Source: Pseudomonadota bacterium (GTDB taxonomy: Bacteria > Pseudomonadota > Gammaproteobacteria > Burkholderiales > Rhodocyclaceae). From it: 64,000 nucleotides of DNA. A model generated the notes under the pieces. It had not been told where the DNA came from. It worked only from the letters and a program-made list of their open reading frames with translations, and made no database searches. The position numbers and the translations under genes were made by a program. This document shows positions 18,940-28,431 of the stretch, one piece after another; within the stretch, counting starts at the first letter, position 1; the number at the start of each line of letters is the position of its first letter. The stretch spans positions 83,402-147,401 of the forward strand of contig JAFEDJ010000036.1 in the NCBI GenBank assembly GCA_018241685.1, written 5' to 3'.

Positions 18940-21907
18940 CCGATTGCAGCGGTCGTAGCGGCCTGAACTTGCCCGGGCCGATCTTGGCGCTGCTGCGCCA
19001 CAGGTAATCGCCGGTCAGGTTGATATGCTCCCAGCCCAACGGCGACAGGTACTGCAATAGGTTGTCATCGACGGCCTGGCCGTGGCCGTGGCCGCGCAAG
19101 GCGTTGGCGGCCCGTTCCAGGTAGACCGTGTTCCACAACACGATGGCCGCCGTCACTAGGTTGAGGCCGCTGGCCCGGTAGCGCTGCTGCTCGAAACTGC
19201 GGTCGCGGATTTCGCCCAGGCGGTTGAAGAACACGGCGCGGGCCAGTGCGTTGCGGGCCTCGCCCTTGTTCAGTCCGGCATGTACGCGGCGGCGCAGTTC
19301 CACGCTTTGCAGCCAGTCCAGAATGAACAGCGTGCGCTCGATGCGGCCCAGCTCACGCAGTGCGACGGCAAGACCGTTCTGGCGCGGGTAGCTGCCGAGC
19401 TTGCGGAGCATCAGGGAGGCCGTCACCGTGCCCTGCTTGATCGAGGTGGCCAGCCGCAGGATTTCATCCCAATGGGCGCGGACGTGCTTGATGTTGAGCG
19501 TGCCACCGATCATCGGTTTCAGTCCGTCATAGGCCGCGTCGCCCTTCGGAATGTAGAGCTTGGTATCGCCCAGGTCGCGGATGCGCGGCGCGAAGCGGAA
19601 GCCCAGGAGGTGCATCAGGGCAAAGACGTGATCGGTAAAGCCCGCCGTGTCGGTGTAGTGCTCCTCGATACGCAGGTCGGATTCGTGGTACAGCAGGCCG
19701 TCGAGCACGTAGGTCGAGTCGCGCACGCCGACGTTGACCACCTTGGTGTGGAAAGGCGCGTACTGGTCGGAGATGTGGGTGTAGAACGTTCGCCCTGGGC
19801 TGCTGCCGTACTTCGGGTTGATGTGCCCTGTGCTCTCGGCCTTGCTGCCGGTGCGGAAGTTCTGGCCGTCTGACGATGACGTGGTGCCGTCGCCCCAATG
19901 CTCGGCGAAGGGATGCCGAAATTGTGCGTTGACCAGCTCGGCCAGCGCCGCCCCGTAGGTCTCGTCACGGATATGCCAGGCTTGCAGCCAAGCCAGCTTG
20001 GCGTAGGTTGTACCGGGACACGACTCGGCCATCTTGGTCAGACCCAGATTGATCGCGTCGGCCAGAATCGTGGTCAGCAGCAGGTTCTTGTCCTTGGCCA
20101 AGTCGCCAGACTTCAGGTGCGCGAAGTGCCGGGTGAAGCCCGTCCACTCGTCTACTTCCAGCAGCAGTTCGGTGATCTTGACGTGTGGCAGGATCATCGC
20201 CGTCTGGTCGATCAGCGCCTGTGCGGTATCTGGCACCGCAGCATCGAGCGGCGTGATCTTCAGGCCAGACTCGGTGATGATGGCGTCCGGCAGCTCATTC
20301 GCCAGCGCCATACGGTTGACGGTGGCGAGCTGCGTTTCCAGCAGCGTCAGGCGGTCGTGCAGGTACTGGTCGCAGTCGGTGGCCACGGCCAGCGGCAACT
20401 CGCTGGCCTGCTTGAGGCTGGCGAATTTCGCGGGTGGCACCAGGTAGTCCTCGAAATCCTTGAACTGTCGCGATCCCTGCACCCAGATGTCGCCGGAGCG
20501 TAGCGCGTTTTTCATCTCCGACAGAGCACACAGTTCATAGTAGCGCCGGTCGATGCCGGTATCGGTCATCACCAGCTTCTGCCAGCGTGGCTTGATGAAG
20601 TCGGTTGGCGCGTCGGCGGGCACCTTGCGGGCGTTGTCGCTGTTCATGCCGCGCAGCACCTCGATGGCCTCCAGCACATCCTTGGCGGCGGGCGCGGCCC
20701 GCAGCTTGAGCACGTCGAGGAATTCCGGCGCGTAACGGCGCAGCGTGGCGTAGCTCTCGCCGATGCGGTGCAGGAAATCGAAGTCCTCTGGCTGTGCGAG
20801 CTTCTGCGCCTCGGTGACGCTCTCGGCGAAGGCGTCCCAGGACATGACGGCCTCGATGGCAGCAAACGGATCGCGGCCCGCCTGCTTGGCTTCGATCAGC
20901 GCCTGGCCGATGCGGCCGAACAGGCGTACCTTGGCATTGATCGCCTTGCCGGATGCCTGGAACTGCTGCTGATGCTTGTTCTTGGCGGCGTTGAACAGCT
21001 TGCCCAGAATGCGGTCGTGCAGGTCGATGATTTCGTCGGTGACGGTGGCCATGCCCTCGATGGCGAGCGCCACCAAGGTGGCGTAGCGGCGTTGTGGCTC
21101 GAACTTGGCCAGGTCGGCAGGCGTCATCTGGCCACCTTCGCGGGCGATCTTCAGCAAGCGGTTCTGGTGCACCAGCCGTTCGATGCCGGAAGGCAGTTCG
21201 AGCGTCTGCCACGCCTTGAGGCGTTCGATGTGTTCGAGCATGTGCCGCGAATTCGGCTTGGCCGGTGACTGGCGCAGCCAGGCCAGCCAAGTCGTCTTGC
21301 CGTTGTCACGGCGCTTGAGCAGATCGTCGAGGCGGCGACGATGCGCGCCCGACAGCGGTTCGGCCAGGGCGTCGTAGATGCGGCGGTTGGCGCGGGTGAT
21401 GGCCTCTGCGGTCGCCCGCTCGACGGCGTTAATGGCGGGAAGAATGACCGACTGCCGCCGCAAATGTTCGATCAAGGCGCTGGCCAGCACGATACCCTTG
21501 TCGGTCTGCATGGCCAGCTCGGTCAGCAACTGGACGGCTTGCCGGTAGTGGCTCATCGTGAACGGCTGGAAACCAAACACCGTTTGCATCTCGACCAGGT
21601 GCTCGCGCCGGGTCTGCTCCCGCTGCCCGTACTCGTCCCAGCTTTCGACGCCGACCTTGAGCTGGCGCGCGACCAGGTTCAACAAGGGTGGGAAAGGCGG
21701 CTCATCGACGCCGAGGATGACGCCGGGAAAGCGCAGGTAGCAGAGCTGCACGGCGAAGCCCAGGCGGTTGGCCGGGCCGCGCCGCTGCCGGATGATCGAG
21801 AGGTCGGTATCGCTGAATGTGTACTGCCGGATCAGGTCGTCCTTGGTGTCCGGCAACGCCAGCAGGTTTTCCCGCTCGGCGGCGGACAAAATGGAACGAC
21901 GAGGCAT
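18935..21907 (-). CDS. tnpA: Tn3-family transposase
   Basis: A 990-residue DDE transposase that carries out replicative transposition to a cointegrate. The family start [19 protein letters not shown] is present. The catalytic triad is seen as Asp in [10 protein letters not shown], Asp in [14 protein letters not shown], and Glu in [19 protein letters not shown]. Length and motifs are complete, with no frameshift. The stop codon lies inside the left terminal repeat, as is normal. It begins 2 bp after tnpR ends, so the two form one operon. Confidence 0.96.
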   Translation of the reverse strand: MPRRSILSAAERENLLALPDTKDDLIRQYTFSDTDLSIIRQRRGPANRLGFAVQLCYLRFPGVILGVDEPPFPPLLNLVARQLKVGVESWDEYGQREQTRREHLVEMQTVFGFQPFTMSHYRQAVQLLTELAMQTDKGIVLASALIEHLRRQSVILPAINAVERATAEAITRANRRIYDALAEPLSGAHRRRLDDLLKRRDNGKTTWLAWLRQSPAKPNSRHMLEHIERLKAWQTLELPSGIERLVHQNRLLKIAREGGQMTPADLAKFEPQRRYATLVALAIEGMATVTDEIIDLHDRILGKLFNAAKNKHQQQFQASGKAINAKVRLFGRIGQALIEAKQAGRDPFAAIEAVMSWDAFAESVTEAQKLAQPEDFDFLHRIGESYATLRRYAPEFLDVLKLRAAPAAKDVLEAIEVLRGMNSDNARKVPADAPTDFIKPRWQKLVMTDTGIDRRYYELCALSEMKNALRSGDIWVQGSRQFKDFEDYLVPPAKFASLKQASELPLAVATDCDQYLHDRLTLLETQLATVNRMALANELPDAIITESGLKITPLDAAVPDTAQALIDQTAMILPHVKITELLLEVDEWTGFTRHFAHLKSGDLAKDKNLLLTTILADAINLGLTKMAESCPGTTYAKLAWLQAWHIRDETYGAALAELVNAQFRHPFAEHWGDGTTSSSDGQNFRTGSKAESTGHINPKYGSSPGRTFYTHISDQYAPFHTKVVNVGVRDSTYVLDGLLYHESDLRIEEHYTDTAGFTDHVFALMHLLGFRFAPRIRDLGDTKLYIPKGDAAYDGLKPMIGGTLNIKHVRAHWDEILRLATSIKQGTVTASLMLRKLGSYPRQNGLAVALRELGRIERTLFILDWLQSVELRRRVHAGLNKGEARNALARAVFFNRLGEIRDRSFEQQRYRASGLNLVTAAIVLWNTVYLERAANALRGHGHGQAVDDNLLQYLSPLGWEHINLTGDYLWRSSAKIGPGKFRPLRPLQSA

Positions 21908-21909
21908 AG

Positions 21910-22527
21910 CTATCCAGTTTTCAAGTATTGATACAAGGTTTCGCGGCTGATGCCATAGTCGCGGGCGACCGTCGCTTTTTGCTCCCCGTCAGCAATGCGA
22001 CGCTTCAGCTCGACAATTTGCGGTTCGCTCAAGGACTTTTTCCGTCCTCGATACGCACCGCGTTGCTTGGCCAGCGCAATGCCTTCACGTTGCCGCTCTC
22101 GAATCAAGGCACGCTCGAACTCGGCAAACGCGCCCATCACCGACAGCATGAGATTCGCCATTGGCGAGTCTTCGCCGGTGAAGGTCAGACTTTCCTTGAC
22201 GAACTCAATGCGCACCCCGCGTTTGGTCAGTTTTTGCACCAGGCGGCGCAAGTCATCCAGATTGCGTGCCAGCCGATCCATGCTATGCACAACAACCGTG
22301 TCACCATCGCGCACAAACGACAGCAAGGCATCGAGTTCTGGCCGCTGCGTGTCCTTGCCCGATGCCTTGTCGGTGAACACCTTGTCCACCTGGACTTGTT
22401 CAAGTTGTCGTTCCGGGTTCTGGTCGAAGCTGCTGACCCGGACATAGCCGATACGTTGACCTTTCAAGACGCCTCCGAGACTGAATGTGTCAGGAAAGAA
22501 TCTATGACGTTTTGCGGCATGTGTCAA
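21910..22527 (-). CDS. tnpR: Tn3-family serine resolvase
   Basis: A 205-residue serine recombinase that resolves cointegrates at res. The catalytic domain starts [20 protein letters not shown], with the active Ser in VRVSS. The arginine motif is [10 protein letters not shown], and the C-terminal helix-turn-helix reads [20 protein letters not shown]. The first 20 residues are unusual, and a TTG just before KGQRIGY gives a more typical length. Orientation, tnpR then tnpA, is as in the Tn21 group. Confidence 0.94.
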   Translation of the reverse strand: MTHAAKRHRFFPDTFSLGGVLKGQRIGYVRVSSFDQNPERQLEQVQVDKVFTDKASGKDTQRPELDALLSFVRDGDTVVVHSMDRLARNLDDLRRLVQKLTKRGVRIEFVKESLTFTGEDSPMANLMLSVMGAFAEFERALIRERQREGIALAKQRGAYRGRKKSLSEPQIVELKRRIADGEQKATVARDYGISRETLYQYLKTG

Positions 22528-22609
22528 TAAATTGAAAACCTAAGCCTATTCTGACGCTGCGCGTGTGGAGTGCCTGACATCAGGATAGGGTATGCTGCAA
22601 TCTGACATC
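22528..22609. other. probable res (resolution) site
   Basis: The AT-rich gap directly upstream of tnpR is where Tn21-type elements carry the three resolvase dimer sites. Short TGTCAA and TGACAT/TGTCAG-like half-sites are scattered in it, but I cannot define subsites I-III by eye. The call rests on position. Confidence 0.4.
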
Positions 22610-23059
22610 TCAACGCTTAAATGCGAGTAACAGAACGCCACCAGCCACCATCGCGATACCAGACCACTCCCGGAGCGACGGACGTTCGCCCAAAAATGTG
22701 AACGCGAACACCGCCACCAGTACGAGACTGAGTTTGTCTACCGGCGCGACCTTGGATGCATCGCCGATCTTGAGCGCACGGAAGTAGCACACCCACGACG
22801 CGCCTGTAGCCAAGCCGGACAGTCCGAGGAAAGCCCATGTCTTGGGTGACAACTCCAAGGGGTTGGCCCATTTTCCCGTGTAGGCGACAAACGCCGACAG
22901 GACGACGATGATGATTGCCGTTCGGATTAAGGTGGCCAGATCGGAATCAACTCCCTGAATGCCAACCTTGGCAAAAATGGCCGTGAGCGCCGCAAAGACA
23001 GCGGACAGCAGCGCCCAATAAAACCACCCCATTGAAGTCACCATTTTTCCCCTCTCCAA
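22610..23059 (-). CDS. EamA/DMT-family membrane protein (single-domain)
   Basis: A 149-residue protein with five predicted transmembrane helices, starting after MVTSMGWFYWALLSAVFAAL. It is a half-size EamA protein (COG2510-like), with the C-terminal stretch VAPVDKLSLVLVAVFAFTFLGE and ending AGGVLLLAFKR. Such proteins probably dimerise to make a drug/metabolite-type transporter, but substrates are rarely known. It is the passenger gene nearest tnpR and the last of the passenger operon. The stop lies 10 bp from tnpR control sequences. Confidence 0.8.
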   Translation of the reverse strand: MERGKMVTSMGWFYWALLSAVFAALTAIFAKVGIQGVDSDLATLIRTAIIIVVLSAFVAYTGKWANPLELSPKTWAFLGLSGLATGASWVCYFRALKIGDASKVAPVDKLSLVLVAVFAFTFLGERPSLREWSGIAMVAGGVLLLAFKR

Positions 23060-23070
23060 GGTTTCAGTCG

Positions 23071-24423
23071 TTATCTCATGGGAACGATAACAGTAGCGAT
23101 TAAGCCGGTTTGCTGAGCCTCGTCTGCGAAGTCGAGGCGAATTTCGGCACCGATGCGATGAGTAATCGTTTGAACAATGGAAAGCCCCAAGCCAGAGCCA
23201 ATCTGCTCACTGCCTAGCGTGCGGTAGAAGGGATCAAAAACTCTGTCCCGCTCGGCCAATGGAATACCTGGCCCGTTGTCCTGGATGCGCAGCTTGGCTT
23301 TCCCGTCCGACACATCCACCGAAAGATCAACCTGCCCGCCCTCCGGCGTGTAGCGGATGGCGTTATCGACCAAGTTCTTGACCACGGCGATCATCTCCAA
23401 CTCGCTCACCCACACTTCTGCGTCCTGCGTGCCTTCGACACCGATGTCAATGTGCTTGGCCTCGGCCAGCGGCATGAGATCTTCCAATACGCGGCGATAG
23501 ACGCTCTGCACCGATACCGGCGACTGTGGCAAGCCGGTAGCCGACTGCGCCTTGGCCAAAATCAGAAGTTGATCCAACAGACTTCTGCCGCGCTCGATCC
23601 CTTGGCGCAGCACTGTCAGTCGTTCGCGTGCCAAACAGGACATTTCTGCGTCTGCCAGCCGCTCTGCTTGCAGCGACAGAGCCGTTAACGGCGAACGCAG
23701 TTCGTGCGCTGCATCCGCCACAAAGCGGCGCTGAGATTCCATCGACTGACCTACACGGGCGAGCAGGCGATTGATGGCTACAGCAAACGGACGCACCTCG
23801 ACCGGAAGGTGGCTGTCTTCGACGGGGTGCAGTTCCTGCTCTGCGCGCAGGTCAATCTCCTTGGAGAGCGCGGCAATGGGCCGGAACATCTTGCGCACCA
23901 GGTCGGCGACGATCAACAGCAGCACCGGCATGAGAATCAGGAAAGGCATCACCGTACGTAGTGCCCCGTCGCGGGCGATTTCATTGCGGAAACCGGATTC
24001 TTGTGCCACGGCGATGCGCTCGCCAGCAGCCGTGGTCTTGACCAGCACGCGGAAGGTTTCGCCGCCGACCTCAAGCGTGTGTAGTCCGTCGGACAGTGTG
24101 GCCGGAAGCGGGAGTGTTCCTCCTGCATCCACGCCTACCGCAGAGAGACTGTCCTCCCCCAAGCGCTGGACGATCACGCGCGATTCCTCATCGGCGTCCT
24201 TGGGACGGGTATCGGTGGTTGGCGCGGCCGGTGACAGGCGCTGACGGTCCATGAGCTGCGCCACTTGACGTAGCACATCGTCCTGTAGTTCGTGGGCTTC
24301 ATCGAAGGCGGACAGGAACGAGAAGACACCCGCCACGATGGCCACCACGAGAATGGCCAGCGACAGGGTGAATGACAGCTTGAGCTGAACCGACTCGTTC
24401 AAGCGCCTTTTGAGACCATCCAT
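23071..24423 (-). CDS. two-component sensor histidine kinase (QseC/PmrB type)
   Basis: A 450-residue inner-membrane kinase. It has transmembrane helices near residues 17-36 and 150-170 around a periplasmic loop of about 110 residues, then HAMP, then the catalytic core. The H-box is AAHELRSPLTALSL, the N-box VDNAIRYTPEGG, the G1 box DNGPGIP and the G2 box GSGLGLSIVQ. The periplasmic loop has no visible metal-binding His or Cys cluster, unlike the CusS sensor at 54,506. It overlaps the response-regulator gene by 25 bp, so the pair is co-translated. Confidence 0.92.
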   Translation of the reverse strand: MDGLKRRLNESVQLKLSFTLSLAILVVAIVAGVFSFLSAFDEAHELQDDVLRQVAQLMDRQRLSPAAPTTDTRPKDADEESRVIVQRLGEDSLSAVGVDAGGTLPLPATLSDGLHTLEVGGETFRVLVKTTAAGERIAVAQESGFRNEIARDGALRTVMPFLILMPVLLLIVADLVRKMFRPIAALSKEIDLRAEQELHPVEDSHLPVEVRPFAVAINRLLARVGQSMESQRRFVADAAHELRSPLTALSLQAERLADAEMSCLARERLTVLRQGIERGRSLLDQLLILAKAQSATGLPQSPVSVQSVYRRVLEDLMPLAEAKHIDIGVEGTQDAEVWVSELEMIAVVKNLVDNAIRYTPEGGQVDLSVDVSDGKAKLRIQDNGPGIPLAERDRVFDPFYRTLGSEQIGSGLGLSIVQTITHRIGAEIRLDFADEAQQTGLIATVIVPMR

Positions 24424-25079
24424 CCGACCCCCCTGACGTTCTTGATGATCTCGCTGCCCAGTTTGCGCCGTAAGGCATGGATCAGATATTCGACGGCATT
24501 GCTCTCAACCTCTTCCCCCCACCCATAGATGCGATCCTCCAGTGCGCTGCGCGAGAGAATGGCCCCTGGTCGCACCAGCAGGGCTTGCAGCAGCGAGAAT
24601 TCGCGGTTGGACAGTTGTAAAGCGGAACCGCCGTTGACGCAGGCCTCTTTGGTGGCCGGGTCGAGCGATAGCACCCCATTGCTGAGTACAGGTGTTGCCG
24701 TGCCACCCTTGCGCCTCAGAACGGCGCGCATCCGGGCCAGCAGCTCTGCCATCTGAAAGGGCTTGGATACGTAATCGTCGGCCCCGCCGTCCAAACCACG
24801 TAGGCGATCATCCAAGCCGTCTCGCGCTGTGATGATGAGCAGGGGGACGGGGTTATCCTTGGCGCGGAGGCTGGCCAGCACCTCAAACCCATCCTTGCCG
24901 GGCAGTCCCAGGTCGAGCAGCACCAGATCGTAGTGCTGACAGCTCAGCGTCGTAAGCGCCGTCTGTCCGTCCTTTACCCAATCGGCGGCGTAGGACGCAT
25001 CCTTCAATGCGCCTTGGATCGCGTCACCGATCATGGGATCGTCTTCAACCAGCAATACCCGCATTCCCCCTCCGTTCAA
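24399..25079 (-). CDS. OmpR-family response regulator
   Basis: A 226-residue regulator, possibly starting at MRVLLVEDDP, five codons downstream. The receiver has the acidic pair VEDDP and the phospho-acceptor Asp in YDLVLLDLGLPG. The switch Thr/Lys are in LIITAR and SKPF. The C-terminal winged helix shows LSNREFSLLQALLVRPG and SNAVEYLIHALRRKLG. This is the QseB/PmrA subgroup. It probably controls the neighbouring membrane-protein genes, and the transcript starts 5' of the PepSY or PAP2 genes. No operator was recognised. Confidence 0.93.
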   Translation of the reverse strand: MNGGGMRVLLVEDDPMIGDAIQGALKDASYAADWVKDGQTALTTLSCQHYDLVLLDLGLPGKDGFEVLASLRAKDNPVPLLIITARDGLDDRLRGLDGGADDYVSKPFQMAELLARMRAVLRRKGGTATPVLSNGVLSLDPATKEACVNGGSALQLSNREFSLLQALLVRPGAILSRSALEDRIYGWGEEVESNAVEYLIHALRRKLGSEIIKNVRGVGWMVSKGA

Positions 25080-25086
25080 TCAGTGT

Positions 25087-25845
25087 TCAATGTGCCGTCC
25101 TGGCCGCCCGCTGCCTGAAGAACAGGATAGCCGTCAGCATGAAGGCTAACAGCGTGGCAGACGCCGAATAGCGACTCAGCGCCAGACCGCCAGCGCTCAG
25201 CGGCTTGTCAAGAAAGTCGCCGACCACGGCACCCAGCGGGCGAGTCAGAATGAAGGCCGCCCAGAACAGCAGCGTGCGGGACACGCTCGTCCAGTAGTAG
25301 GCCGCCACGACCAGCGCGAGCAACCCGCCGAACACGACGGCCGCGCCCGTGTAACCCAGGCCCGCCGTATCAGCCGTCCAGTCGCCCAGCGCTGTGCCCA
25401 ACGTCTGGGAGAACATGATCGTCAACCAGTAAAAGGCTTCCGCCTTGGGTGAGCTGACCGTGCTCACCGACACAGAGCCAAGGGTGCGATACCAGACGAA
25501 CAGCGAGCCGAGCAGCAGGGCTAGCAGCAAGCTCGAACCACCAGCGTACCCGATCCCGAGCGAACGATCCGCAAAATCGGCGAGTGTCGTGCCGACCGTG
25601 GTGGTGGCGATGATGGTCGTCCAGTACAAGAATGGATGGAAGCCTTTTGCTTTGACCTGTGCGATCACGGCGGCTAAGAAGATCACCGCGAAAATGCCCG
25701 TACCGACCAGATATCCCAAGTTCATGGACATCGAGACGGCATCACCGCCGGTTTCGCCGAGCGTGGTGGCGGCAATCTTGATGAGCCAGAAGCCCAGTGT
25801 GACTTCGGGCACCTTGGCCAAAGCGTGTTCAGTGGATGTTTTCAT
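25087..25845 (-). CDS. COG4705-type membrane protein, four internal repeats
   Basis: A 252-residue integral membrane protein with about eight helices. A motif of the form T-x-G-x-x-x-(G/A)-D recurs four times: TTLGETGGD (residue 32 region), TTVGTTLAD (about 87), QTLGTALGD (about 146) and RPLGAVVGD (about 206). Each lies at the start of a helix pair, so the protein looks like a four-fold repeat around a path lined with Asp. Relatives are annotated only as uncharacterised membrane-anchored proteins. It lies 7 bp from the response regulator and is a paralogue of the gene at 26,344. Confidence 0.85.
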   Translation of the reverse strand: MKTSTEHALAKVPEVTLGFWLIKIAATTLGETGGDAVSMSMNLGYLVGTGIFAVIFLAAVIAQVKAKGFHPFLYWTTIIATTTVGTTLADFADRSLGIGYAGGSSLLLALLLGSLFVWYRTLGSVSVSTVSSPKAEAFYWLTIMFSQTLGTALGDWTADTAGLGYTGAAVVFGGLLALVVAAYYWTSVSRTLLFWAAFILTRPLGAVVGDFLDKPLSAGGLALSRYSASATLLAFMLTAILFFRQRAARTAH

Positions 25846-25861
25846 GGGGCTCGCTCACAGA

Positions 25862-26314
25862 TCAGGCTTTGCCTTCGAGGGAGTCGAAGGTTTTCAGCAG
25901 GGCGGCCATCGCCGCCTTGCAGTCGGCCTGGCTTGGCGTGTCGGCGCGCAGCGCCGACAGCGACTTATCGATGGACTTATCGAGCACATGCCAGTCATCG
26001 GCGGCGCGTGGTTTCATCCCTGCTTCGGCTGAGTCCCATGCGACCTCCAAATCCTTGATGCGGGCTTTGGCAGAAGGCAAGTCGCCTTTGTCCACGATGA
26101 TGGCGACATCGGTGGCGATGCTGTGGAACGCCGACAGATCACCCAGCTTGGAAGCGGCTTTGCCCTGTATTGGGGTGGCAGTCTGTGCCGTAGCGGCAGA
26201 TGCTGCGCTTGCGCTGTTCTGATCAGCGGGCTTCGAGCAACCGGCCGCCAGAGCCAGGAATACGGCCGCTGACGCGGCGACGATAGGGCGAGCGATTGAA
26301 TGCTGATTGGTCAT
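25862..26314 (-). CDS. lipoprotein of the transposon module, unknown function
   Basis: A 150-residue protein with a signal peptide and lipobox ([10 protein letters not shown], Cys near residue 26). An Ala/Ser/Thr/Gln-rich linker and a C-terminal helical domain of about 95 residues follow. The helical domain reads [20 protein letters not shown] and later [20 protein letters not shown]. The second position after Cys is Lys, so it should go to the outer membrane. It lies between the two COG4705 genes, 16 bp from one and 29 bp from the other, which suggests a complex. I do not recognise a named family. Confidence 0.8.
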   Translation of the reverse strand: MTNQHSIARPIVAASAAVFLALAAGCSKPADQNSASAASAATAQTATPIQGKAASKLGDLSAFHSIATDVAIIVDKGDLPSAKARIKDLEVAWDSAEAGMKPRAADDWHVLDKSIDKSLSALRADTPSQADCKAAMAALLKTFDSLEGKA

Positions 26315-26343
26315 ATTTTTCTCCTTGTGTAGTGGGAAACAGG

Positions 26344-27126
26344 TTATTCAGCGAGCTGGGCAGAGCGGTTTCCGTTCATGCCGATCTGCGCGACGGCCAC
26401 CAGCATGACGATCACCGAGAGGAACAAGGCACTCGTCCACATGGCACCCATGCCAAGGCCGCCATAGGTCTTGGCCTGTGTCAGCAAGTCGCCGAGCGCG
26501 GCCCCGAAGGGGCGGGTCAGGATGTAGCCGATCCAGAAGGTCAGCACGGCGTTGCCGCCCATTCGCCAGGCAGCGTAGGTGACGCTGATCAGCGCCCCGA
26601 ACGCCACCGCGCCCCAGGTAAAGCCAAGGCCCAATGCCTCGGTCGCCAAATCGCCAGCAGCAGTGCCCAGCGCAAACGTGCAGAGGATGGCAGCCCAATA
26701 GAACAGCTCCCGTTTGCGCGTCACGATGTCGTGGATGGACAGGGTGCGCTCGACCCGATACCAGACGAAGAAGATCGCGGCGAGCGCCACGGCGAACGCC
26801 GAGGTGCTGATGTACAGACTGACGCCGAGGCCATCGGTCAGCAGATCGGTAATCTGGGTGCCGACCACGCTGACCAATACGACCGTCAGCCAGTAAATCC
26901 AAGGGGTATAGCGCCGGGTACGCAATTGCATGAACAAAGCGGCAGCCAACAGAGCCGCCATGATGGTTCGAGTCACGCCCTGGCCCAAGCCTGCGTTGAC
27001 CGCCAGAAAATCGGCTCCTGTCTCGCCCACCGTGGTGGACATTATCTTGATGATCCAGAAGGAAAGAGCGACCTCCGGAACTTTGTTGAGCCAATTGGAG
27101 GTGGCGGGTTTGTTTGAATTGTTCAT
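26344..27126 (-). CDS. COG4705-type membrane protein, second paralogue
   Basis: A 260-residue membrane protein starting at [12 protein letters not shown], behind a GGAAAC ribosome site. An upstream in-frame start at 27,162 would add 12 residues. It shares with its neighbour the opening [13 protein letters not shown] and the four repeats: [27 protein letters not shown] and RPFGAALGD. The second repeat has lost one Gly. The two paralogues may form a hetero-oligomer. Confidence 0.85.
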   Translation of the reverse strand: MNNSNKPATSNWLNKVPEVALSFWIIKIMSTTVGETGADFLAVNAGLGQGVTRTIMAALLAAALFMQLRTRRYTPWIYWLTVVLVSVVGTQITDLLTDGLGVSLYISTSAFAVALAAIFFVWYRVERTLSIHDIVTRKRELFYWAAILCTFALGTAAGDLATEALGLGFTWGAVAFGALISVTYAAWRMGGNAVLTFWIGYILTRPFGAALGDLLTQAKTYGGLGMGAMWTSALFLSVIVMLVAVAQIGMNGNRSAQLAE

Positions 27127-27199
27127 GTTGTTTCCAGCCTTGGTTAATGAGGTTTGTGGCAAGTCTGACCGGCCAAACTTAGCTCAGTCATAGGCGACC

Positions 27200-27796
27200 T
27201 CACTTGCATACCCATCCCAACGCTATGAACTTGTCGAAAATGATGCGGTGAATACGGGTGGCGAGGCTGTAGGTGGGCGGCAGGTAAAAGCGCACCTCAC
27301 GGAATGCCAGCCAGGCGCTCAACGCGGCAACCAGTGCCGCTCCGAGCATGTCGAGCGGAAAGTGAACGCCAAGATAAATGCGCGCCCATGCAACAGGCAG
27401 TCCCAGAACGGCCAGCGTCATTCCGGCTAGGCGCGGTCTGCGGTGCATCAGGAAACTGAAAGCGACGGCCCACAGTAGCGTTAGGTGGTCGCTCGGAAAT
27501 GACGAGTCGGCGGCATGGGGCATGAAGGTATGACCCAAACCGATCATGAAGGGTCGAGGATGCGGCCAGATCAACCCGATGATCTGATTGATGAGCAAGC
27601 CTGCCAGGCCGGAGGCAGTCGCTTCAAGTAAAACTTTACGGGTGTGCTCGCTGCCACGCAGCCAGCCGATCCCGATCAGCGCAGGGACTACCCAAATAGC
27701 GTACTCGGCGAAAAATGTGGCTACAGCGAGCAGCAATGCATGCGGATGCTCCGGTGCATTTAGCCAAAGAAATAGCGCGTGGTTAAAGTCTTCCAT
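27200..27796 (-). CDS. PAP2-family phosphatase, BcrC-like undecaprenyl-diphosphatase
   Basis: A 198-residue membrane protein with five or six helices and the three-part PAP2 active site: PHPRPF (the KxxxxxxRP-type motif), SFPSDH (catalytic His) and ARIYLGVHFPLD (R-x6-H-x3-D nucleophile). BcrC proteins dephosphorylate undecaprenyl pyrophosphate on the outer face of the membrane and can protect against bacitracin and other envelope stress. Lipid A phosphatases are a related alternative. It lies second from the promoter end of the passenger operon, so it is probably under the same two-component control. Confidence 0.87.
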   Translation of the reverse strand: MEDFNHALFLWLNAPEHPHALLLAVATFFAEYAIWVVPALIGIGWLRGSEHTRKVLLEATASGLAGLLINQIIGLIWPHPRPFMIGLGHTFMPHAADSSFPSDHLTLLWAVAFSFLMHRRPRLAGMTLAVLGLPVAWARIYLGVHFPLDMLGAALVAALSAWLAFREVRFYLPPTYSLATRIHRIIFDKFIALGWVCK

Positions 27797-27851
27797 GTTG
27801 TCTCCGTGGCCGAGTCACTCCTTGGAATGACCCGGCCATGTTGGCTTGCAA

Positions 27852-28187
27852 TTAGTCTTGTTTGTCGTGATCGTCATCGCGATCCGCTTTGTCTTCGGCG
27901 GAAGAAATGACCGTGCCCTTGTCGGCATCAACCTTGACATCAAAGACCTTGGCCCCGCTGACGACTTCCACGTCATAGACCCACCCTTGCTTCGAGTTTT
28001 CATACTCGGCGCGTGCCGCCTTGCCATTGGCGTGCTGTTCGGCCACGGTGACGGCTTGGGCAAGTGGAATCTTGGCCTTGGCAATGGCCATGGCGTCGTT
28101 TTCGATGCTGCCGGTAGCTGCATAGGCAACGCTGCCCGCAGCGGCAATGGCGACGGCCAGAAGGGAAAATTTGCTGTAACGATTCAT
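27852..28187 (-). CDS. secreted PepSY-domain protein
   Basis: A 111-residue periplasmic protein with a cleavable signal peptide ending near AYA (residue 23) and one PepSY domain with the typical WVYDVEVVSGAKVFDVKVDA strand pair. The tail is highly acidic (DKADRDDDHDKQD). Small PepSY proteins are often the most strongly induced target of PmrAB/QseBC-like systems and may shield or feed the sensor. It is the first gene of the passenger operon, next to the right transposon repeat. Confidence 0.87.
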   Translation of the reverse strand: MNRYSKFSLLAVAIAAAGSVAYAATGSIENDAMAIAKAKIPLAQAVTVAEQHANGKAARAEYENSKQGWVYDVEVVSGAKVFDVKVDADKGTVISSAEDKADRDDDHDKQD

Positions 28188-28295
28188 AGTGCTTCTCCAA
28201 ATAAACGCAGGAATTTGCGCAATGGAGAGACTACGGAAGCAGACTTAGCTGGTACTGAGCTACAAGAACCAGCATCACTAATGGAGCGAAAGCGC

Positions 28296-28333
28296 CTTAG
28301 CGTGCTTTATTTTCCGAATTCTGAGACGACCCC
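28296..28333. repeat. Tn3-family right terminal inverted repeat (38 bp)
   Basis: Reverse complement begins GGGGTCGTCTCAGAATTCGG and ends GCACGCTAAG. It matches the left repeat at 36 of 38 positions, with AA to TT at positions 15-16. It lies 108 bp beyond the PepSY gene start. Confidence 0.95.
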
Positions 28334-28431
28334 TCTTTGGCTTTTTCGGCTGCAGGCAAGCGCAGCCTGGACGGACCCGGGGCGTTGCCTCATCGGAGCT
28401 ATACTAAAAGCTCAAATGAGCGGGTTTAATC

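Larger units (their letters stand above)
18902..28333. mobile_element. Tn3-family transposon, 9432 bp, with membrane/two-component passenger genes
   Basis: The element is bounded by 38-bp inverted repeats that differ at only two positions. It contains tnpA and tnpR in the same orientation near the left end and eight passenger genes, all on the minus strand, filling 22,610-28,187. The 5-bp flanks are GTCCT on the left and TCTTT on the right. The absence of a target duplication suggests that a deletion or recombination removed one original flank after insertion. No antibiotic or classical mercury gene is inside. The passenger genes form one apparent sensing and membrane-response module. Confidence 0.93.

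Noticed and set aside
28334..28431. continuation of the truncated integrase beyond the Tn3 right end
   Set aside because: Translation in all three plus frames gives no integrase motif, so the C-terminal half is not there.
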